Shown: positions 24,575 through 28,575 of the stretch, piece after piece
Layout of the letters: each line of letters begins with the position of its first letter
Position numbering within the stretch: the first letter of the stretch is position 1
Assembly (NCBI GenBank): GCA_902364065.1
Contig: CABJCJ010000020.1
Location: forward strand, 1-28,575
DNA: 28,575 nucleotides
Direction: 5' to 3'
Source of the DNA: Veillonellaceae bacterium SB90
GTDB taxonomy: Bacteria; Bacillota; Negativicutes; Selenomonadales; Selenomonadaceae
Program-made: the position numbers and the translations under genes
Notes under the pieces: generated by a model
The model's database searches: none
What the model saw: only the letters and a program-made list of their open reading frames with translations
Told to the model about the DNA's origin: nothing

Positions 24575-24975
24575 TTGTAGAGGCCCATGCTGTGATACGG
24601 CAGCACCTCGACTCGCTCGACATTCGTCAGGGTATCGAGGAACGCCCGCGTGCGCCGAAGCATCTGAGGATCATCCGTATAGTCCGGCACGAGCACGCCC
24701 TCCCACATGACATCGCGCTCCACGAAGACGCCGGCAATGCGCTCCTGCCCGTCCGCATCGTAAACGCAGAGCTTCACGCGGCCCTTGTGAACGATGTAGA
24801 TGGCATCGCAGGGATCCCCGGCGTGGAAGATGTAGGCCCCCTTCGGCAGCTTCAGGCGCACCGAGCGGCGCAAGAGTTCCCGCATCTTGTCGGGCGGCAT
24901 GCCCGCGAGGAAATCCACCGTCTTGAGGCAGTCCCCCCGGCAGTCCTTGCAGGGAACCGGTGCGGGGCCAGTCAT
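24526..24975 (-). pseudogene. Chimeric remnant: Crp/Fnr N-terminus fused to pyruvate formate-lyase activase C-terminus
   Basis: The frame opens as a Crp/Fnr-type regulator: a Cys-rich start (C9, C12, C16) and the cyclic-nucleotide-binding-like beta roll LPKGAYIFHAGDPCDAIYIV ... VFVERDVMWEG up to about residue 93. It then continues without a break as the C-terminal end of a pyruvate formate-lyase activating enzyme ([38 protein letters not shown]; residues about 94-150). The DNA-binding helix-turn-helix of the regulator and the radical-SAM CxxxCxxC of the activase are both missing. The frame runs on to 24298 as nonsense opposite the pflB fragment. The ATG overlaps the upstream dehydrogenase stop (ATGA), so the regulator start is in native operon context. 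Confidence 0.78.
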
Positions 24976-26360
24976 TTCGTCTCTCCGTAAAGGGCGTCGT
25001 AGATGGCCTGGAGCTTCTTGTCGCGGGCGGCCGTCGCCTCCTTGGCTTTGTCACCGCTGTAATCGTAGAAGCCCTTGCCCGTCTTGACACCGTAGTCGCC
25101 GGCCTCGAACTTCTCGCGCAGCAGCTGCGGTACCTCGTGCGAGTCCTCAAGGTCCGGCACGAGATACTCGCTGATGTGATAAAACACGTCGAGCCCGCCG
25201 AAATCGATCGTTTCCAAGGGGCCGAGGCAGGCCCAGCGGAAGCCGAGGCCGTACTTCATCACGGCGTCGGCCGCCTCCACGCTGACCACGCCGTCGCGGA
25301 CCATGGCTAGCACTTCGCGCAGCACGGCCAGCTGGATCCGGTTGGCCGCAAAGCCCGGCACATCCTTCTCGACGAGCGCCGGCTTCTTGTGGATGGCGAG
25401 GGCCAGGTTGTAAATCGTCTGCGCGACATCCGGGCGCGTCTTGTCGTTCTTGATGATCTCGATCAAGGGAATCAGCGTCGGCGGATTGAACCAGTGCATG
25501 CCGAGGAAGCGCTCAGGCCTCGTGACGGCTGCGGCGAGCTTATTGATGGAAAGCCCCGACGTATTCGTGGCAAGAATCGTATCGTCATCGGCGAGCGGGC
25601 TCATCTCGCGATAAAAGGCCAACTTGGACGGCAGGTCCTCGACGATGGACTCGACGATAAGATCGCGTCCCTTGAAGGCTTCAAGGCTCGTCGTATAGGT
25701 GATCTTGTCTGCGGCTGCCGCGGAAATCTTCGTGCGCGCCCGGTCGAGCGTGGGCTGACGATGATTCCACAAAATCACGTCGTACCCGTTTTGCGCAAAG
25801 ATATCCGCCATGGAATACCCCATGGTACCGGCACCTGCGATGGTGATTTTCTTGATGTCCATGGTCAGTAACGCCTCGATTCTGTGATAATGAAGGAAAT
25901 CGTCGTGTGCGCCGAGCCGGCGGATCTCCGCGGGACTTGCCAGGCGGAAGCTCTCGACCTCATCCTCCTGAATCCGGACATCCTCCTGCGTGAAATCGCC
26001 GCGGAATTCATAGATATCCACGAAGTAATTGTTCTGCTCGGCCGGGCTGTCGCTGCGGTACGTATGGATGCAGCGGCCCTGCTGCATCGTGAAATGCAGG
26101 CCCGTTTCCTCCGCGACCTCCCGGAGCACGGCCTGCTCCGACGTCTCGCCGGCGCGGACGCCGCCCCCGGGAATCTCCCATTTGAGCGGGGCCCATTCCT
26201 TGTCGGCCTTGCGCTGCGTGATGAGGATGCGCCCCTTGGCATCCCGGATCAGGGCCAGCACCGTCAGATGGTAGTCCCCCGGCTTCATATGCCAGTCATT
26301 GCGCTTCATCCTGCGCCCCGTAACCCGCTTTCCGCTGTCATAAATATCCCAGTATTCCAT
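24972..26360 (-). CDS. Nudix hydrolase fused in frame to 3-hydroxyacyl-CoA (3-hydroxybutyryl-CoA) dehydrogenase
   Basis: One 462-residue frame holds two normally separate enzymes. Residues 1-166 are a Nudix pyrophosphohydrolase with a complete box (GGVRAGETSEQAVLREVAEE then TGL). Residues 167-462 are a full 3-hydroxyacyl-CoA dehydrogenase: NAD-binding ITIAGAGTMGYSMADIFAQ, catalytic GMHWFNPP, DVPGFAANRI and a C-terminal dimer domain ending TGKGFYDYSG. No stop separates them; RIEALLT runs into the Met at 25862, which has only a weak GAGG 12 bases upstream. Either a bifunctional protein is made, or the second enzyme initiates internally. AGAGGTGA precedes the first ATG. The stop overlaps the Crp-like start by four bases. 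Confidence 0.85.
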   Translation of the reverse strand: MEYWDIYDSGKRVTGRRMKRNDWHMKPGDYHLTVLALIRDAKGRILITQRKADKEWAPLKWEIPGGGVRAGETSEQAVLREVAEETGLHFTMQQGRCIHTYRSDSPAEQNNYFVDIYEFRGDFTQEDVRIQEDEVESFRLASPAEIRRLGAHDDFLHYHRIEALLTMDIKKITIAGAGTMGYSMADIFAQNGYDVILWNHRQPTLDRARTKISAAAADKITYTTSLEAFKGRDLIVESIVEDLPSKLAFYREMSPLADDDTILATNTSGLSINKLAAAVTRPERFLGMHWFNPPTLIPLIEIIKNDKTRPDVAQTIYNLALAIHKKPALVEKDVPGFAANRIQLAVLREVLAMVRDGVVSVEAADAVMKYGLGFRWACLGPLETIDFGGLDVFYHISEYLVPDLEDSHEVPQLLREKFEAGDYGVKTGKGFYDYSGDKAKEATAARDKKLQAIYDALYGETK

Positions 26361-26391
26361 GCAATCACCTCTTCATCGATTTGTTATATTT

Positions 26392-26421
26392 ATTATACCA
26401 CCAGGAATGCCCGGCCACCAG
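26392..26421 (-). promoter_or_regulatory. Candidate promoter region of the Nudix-dehydrogenase gene
   Basis: The minus strand carries TATAAT (26392-26397), 32 bases before the start, without a good -35. Two direct copies of CCACCAG (plus-strand reading, 26398-26404 and 26415-26421), each followed by five variable bases and a CCGGC-type block, overlap the promoter and could bind a regulator. Confidence 0.45.
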
Positions 26422-26447
26422 TTATAGCCGGCAGAAAGAGGCCATAG

Positions 26448-26494
26448 AAAAAAGCCAGCTCCATGATATACTGAATATACCGGCGAAGCTGGCT
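26448..26494 (-). terminator. Minus-strand intrinsic terminator
   Basis: AGCCAGCT and AGCTGGCT pair around an AT-rich loop; on the minus strand a run of six T follows. It would stop transcripts coming from the omega-RNA-like element before they reach the Nudix gene. Confidence 0.65.
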
Positions 26495-26586
26495 GCCCTT
26501 TCTCTGCGAAAGGGGGCGTTGCCTTTGAGCTTGTACGAAGGGCATCGGCGCTTCGACCCGCCGGCCTTTCTATATGTTGATTGTAT

Positions 26587-26977
26587 CTTGACACTCCCCA
26601 TGCGTAAACGCAGGGGATTCTTAATTCAACGACCGTTGCAAATCGACCTAAGCCTATTCGTCTTACACAATCTCCAAAAGCGTGAATTCCCGCGTGTCCC
26701 ACGGTATTTGTGTATGTGAATGCTTGTTATCTTTACAGCCGTAAGGTCTTTAAATTACGACAGGTTGATACACGCAACCTCAACCCGCTAAGAACTGGTT
26801 GCTCGCAATGAGCCTTGGTTTTCGATTCGTCCAGTATCTATTGTGGCGGGGCTTCTCCTTTCTTTCGTATTCTTTAGGTTAAGTTCATTATACCACGAAA
26901 GTTAGCAGTTGTCCGCCTTCAATTGCTTACGCAAATTCGGCGGACGCGCCTTATCCCCCCAGCCCTGAAGGGCGGGG
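26587..26977 (-). mobile_element. Gene-less IS200/IS605-type remnant with omega-RNA-like transcript
   Basis: Read on the minus strand, the element begins with a hairpin (26955-26977, CCCCGCCCTTCAGGGCTGGGG). It continues with an extended -10 TGGTATAAT (26887-26895) preceded by a CGGACA -35, then about 290 bases without an ORF. It ends with GAATCCCC-TGCGT-TT-ACGCA-TGGGGAGTGTCAAG (26587-26618). A terminal hairpin followed by a TCAA-type end is characteristic of the right end of TnpB-carrying IS200/IS605 elements, where the scaffold of the guide (omega) RNA lies. No tnpA or tnpB is present, and there is no room for one. It is therefore a non-autonomous derivative or a retained guide RNA. An IscB/HEARO-type origin cannot be excluded. 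Confidence 0.6.
26887..26917 (-). promoter_or_regulatory. Promoter inside the IS605-type remnant
   Basis: CGGACA, a 17-base spacer and TATAAT, with TGG before the -10 box, point toward the omega-RNA-like segment. In an intact element this position would drive tnpB. Confidence 0.55.
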
Positions 26978-27025
26978 TTTTACGGCGCTTTTGATAAGCG
27001 AACCATGCTTGCAAGCAGGCACAAT

Positions 27026-27619
27026 TCATTGCGTCTCTTTCTTGCCTTCGCCCAGAAAGCAGCCGGGCTCGTGCGATTCGATGACGCCGACGGCCTGCAG
27101 GTACGAATAAAGCGTCGTGGAACCGACGAATTTCATGCCGCGCTTCTTGAGGTCCTTAGCGAGCGCATCCGAAACGGGCGACGTGGTCCGGCCGTACTCC
27201 CGGAGGCTTTGATTCCCCGTCCACTGCCAGAGATAGCGGTCAAAGCTGCCAAACTCCTGCTGGATTGCGCGGAAGACGCGCGCATTCCCTATCGCCGCCT
27301 CGATCTTGCGGCGGTGCCGGATGATCGCGGCATCCTGCATGAGCCGCTCGACATCCTCCGCTGTGAACGCACAGACCTTCTCAAGCTCGAAGCCTGCAAA
27401 CGCCCGCCGGAACCCCTCGCGCTTGTTGAGGATACATTCCCACGAGAGCCCGGCCTGAAAGCATTCGAGCAGCAGCATCTCAAACAGCTTGCCGTCGTCA
27501 TGCACGGGCTGCCCCCACTCTTCGTCATGATAGCGCACGTAGCGCTCATTCTTCGGATTGGCCCAGAAACAGCGGTGTTTGCCGTCCGGCCATTCAAGAT
27601 TTTCCATCATATCCCTCAT
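27026..27619 (-). CDS. tag: DNA-3-methyladenine glycosylase I
   Basis: A 197-residue base-excision repair enzyme of the Tag family, which removes 3-methyladenine from alkylated DNA. Family marks are RCFWANPKN, YHDEEWGQPVHDD, FQAGLSWECILNKREGFRRA and YLQAVGVIESHEPGCF. The structural zinc ligands match the family pattern: C17, H31, H183 and C187, with the last pair spaced H-x3-C. The reading frame overlaps the upstream TIGR04076 gene by four bases (ATGA), giving a start at 27619. An internal ATG at 27607 has better spacing to GAGGG and could be the true start. Confidence 0.95.
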   Translation of the reverse strand: MRDMMENLEWPDGKHRCFWANPKNERYVRYHDEEWGQPVHDDGKLFEMLLLECFQAGLSWECILNKREGFRRAFAGFELEKVCAFTAEDVERLMQDAAIIRHRRKIEAAIGNARVFRAIQQEFGSFDRYLWQWTGNQSLREYGRTTSPVSDALAKDLKKRGMKFVGSTTLYSYLQAVGVIESHEPGCFLGEGKKETQ

Positions 27620-27933
27620 TTCTCTGCTTCTTCATCCAATGCTTCCAGCAGGAAACTTACCGGACGAAAGCCGTCGTTGCACGAAATCATCGCCGAGCGC
27701 GGATCCTTCATCCATCCCTCATAGAAGTCCACTGCTCCGTGTGCCAGCCCCATGACAAACGGCGACATCGTCTCCCAGGCACTCTCACAAAGCCCCTCCG
27801 GCCGCCGCCAGCCATCCGCGATGAACACCTGCCCCTCCTCCACCGTGCAGGCATCCTCAATCGGATTCTCGTATCTCGCCATGAGGTCCTCATAACAAGC
27901 CCTGCGCATCACCGTGATCCGCACCTTTTTCAT
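27616..27933 (-). CDS. TIGR04076 family protein
   Basis: A 105-residue protein of the TIGR04076 family, recognised by VRITVMRRACYEDL, NPIEDACTVEEGQVFIADGW and SAMISCNDGFRPVSFLLEA. Three cysteines (about positions 13, 29 and 85) are placed as in relatives, and a role in redox or metal binding is often supposed; the function is unknown. GGGAGGG precedes the ATG. It is translationally coupled to tag, so a link with DNA alkylation damage or its signals is possible but unproven. Confidence 0.85.
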   Translation of the reverse strand: MKKVRITVMRRACYEDLMARYENPIEDACTVEEGQVFIADGWRRPEGLCESAWETMSPFVMGLAHGAVDFYEGWMKDPRSAMISCNDGFRPVSFLLEALDEEAEK

Positions 27934-28012
27934 GATAATCCCTCCCGATTAAACATTTTGCCATCTTCGTGCAGGAACTTCAAGATATTTCTATTTATAC
28001 GCGAAATCTCGC
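27934..28012. other. Short intergenic leader of the TIGR04076-tag operon
   Basis: This AT-rich stretch lies between the TIGR04076 start and the repeat cluster and must contain the operon promoter. No clear -35/-10 pair was recognised. Confidence 0.35.
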
Positions 28013-28575
28013 CCCTGGACCTCTTCCGGCCCTTCGGGCCACCTTCTCTGGGGATGGCTCCCGGCATCCCGCGCTTCGCGCCCGTGCGCGGGGCTACGCC
28101 GCTTGTGAGGACTTGCGGTCAAGCATTGTTTGTGCCCACCAGTTCAAGGACCTCTTCCACCGCTTACGCGGTCCCCCTTCTCCGTGCGCGGAGAAGGCTT
28201 GGCGTCCCCTTTGGGGAAGCTGTCAGCGCAGCTGACTGAAGGGGTAACGGCTCGCAGAAGCTTGCTATTTCCATATAAATCGAAATATGTGCAAGATCTC
28301 GTCCATGGCCCCCTTTCGGCCTTGCGGGCCACACCCGGGGATGCCACCGGCATCCCGCGCTTCACGCCCCCGTGCGCGGGGCTGCGACGCTTGTGAGGAC
28401 TTGCTGTCGGGGATTGTTCTTTCCCGTCCGTCCATGGACATCTTCCACCGCTTACGCGGTCCCCCTTCCCCGTGCGCGGGCTACGACGCTTGCAAGGACT
28501 TGCAGTCAAGTATTGTCCTTGCCTGTCCGCCCATGGACCCCTTTCGGCCCTGCGGGCCACTTTCCCCGTGAGCGG
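28013..28575. repeat. Cluster of GC-rich palindromic intergenic repeats
   Basis: Several short palindromic modules recur. CGGCC-TNNGGGCCAC hairpins occur near 28027, 28317 and 28545. CCACCGCTTACGCGGTCCCCC occurs at 28157 and 28445 (288 bases apart). GCATCCCGCGCTTC and GTGCGCGGGGCT blocks occur twice. GGACTTGC-GTC segments occur three times, from about 28110, 28399 and 28494. Between them lies GGGGAAGCTGTCAGCGCAGCTGACTGAAGGGG-like sequence (about 28216-28245), a palindrome style that I recall as common between Firmicute genes. ORFs through it on both strands are repetitive and not credible. The array runs off the window. Confidence 0.75.

Noticed and set aside
26373..26719. Overlapping frames of about 110 codons on both strands in the IS-like region
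   Set aside because: They read through hairpins and the likely omega-RNA segment; neither has a ribosome binding site. The minus-strand one may retain a few codons of a tnpB-like tail, but not a gene.
28144..28560. 138-codon minus-strand frame with repeated KRRSP-type segments
   Set aside because: Its repetitive protein simply mirrors the DNA palindromic repeats. Such frames are common artefacts in repeat arrays.
28013..28575. CRISPR array
   Set aside because: The repeats are of unequal length and spacing, are palindromic modules instead of a constant repeat-spacer pattern, and no cas gene is near.

Overview
The window looks like a chromosomal segment of an anaerobic, GC-rich Negativicutes-type Firmicute. 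A Selenomonas/Mitsuokella-like host is my best guess; it is inferred from gene content and Firmicute-style GGAGG ribosome binding sites, not from a marker gene. No rRNA, tRNA, CRISPR array or complete insertion sequence was seen. Most genes are GC-rich, but two blocks are visibly more AT-rich: about 4.0-5.7 kb (a toxin-antitoxin-like cassette) and about 16.7-23.6 kb (a peptide or amino-acid utilisation operon).

Layout. 0.1-1.4 kb: an M20 amidohydrolase (allantoate/N-carbamoyl-amino-acid type). 1.6-3.1 kb: an arsenic resistance operon (arsR-acr3) with a clear promoter and operator. 3.3-3.9 kb: a beta-carbonic anhydrase. 4.0-5.3 kb: a tightly coupled four-gene cassette (XRE regulator, DUF3791, DUF3990 ADP-ribosyltransferase-like protein, small partner), followed by a gene-free stretch rich in GTATT/AATAC pentamers. 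5.76-12.0 kb: a two-gene unit made of a giant SF1 helicase of about 1,800 residues and a coiled-coil partner. The helicase carries what looks like an RNase HI-type RNA:DNA hybrid-binding domain and a RelE-like domain ahead of the helicase core, and has a frameshift near its 3' end. 12.2-13.9 kb: a membrane-anchored unknown protein, pnuC and the 3' remnant of a uridine phosphorylase-like gene. 14.1-16.0 kb: rarD and a TehA-like transporter. 16.0-16.6 kb: a RelBE-type toxin-antitoxin pair with repeated operator sequence.

16.7-23.6 kb, all on the minus strand: a PucR regulator, then an Asp/Glu racemase-like protein, an OPT-family transporter, a DUF1177 protein, an AroM-like protein and an M18 aminopeptidase. 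Together these suggest uptake and processing of a peptide or modified amino-acid substrate, controlled by PucR and possibly by a 50-base hairpin between pucR and the structural genes.

23.8-26.4 kb is a composite: a Nudix hydrolase reads in frame into a 3-hydroxyacyl-CoA dehydrogenase, followed by a Crp/Fnr N-terminal piece joined in frame to the C-terminus of a pyruvate formate-lyase activating enzyme, followed out of frame by the C-terminal third of pyruvate formate-lyase. 26.58-26.98 kb resembles an IS200/IS605-type element that has lost its transposon genes but keeps both end hairpins, a promoter and an omega-RNA-like 3' end. 27.0-27.9 kb: a small DNA-repair operon (tag plus a TIGR04076 protein). 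28.0 kb to the end: a cluster of GC-rich palindromic repeats that runs off the window.

The best candidates for undescribed biology are the hybrid-binding-domain/RelE-like/SF1 helicase system, the DUF3990 cassette with its pentamer array, the PucR-DUF1177-AroM-OPT operon, and the orphan omega-RNA-like element.
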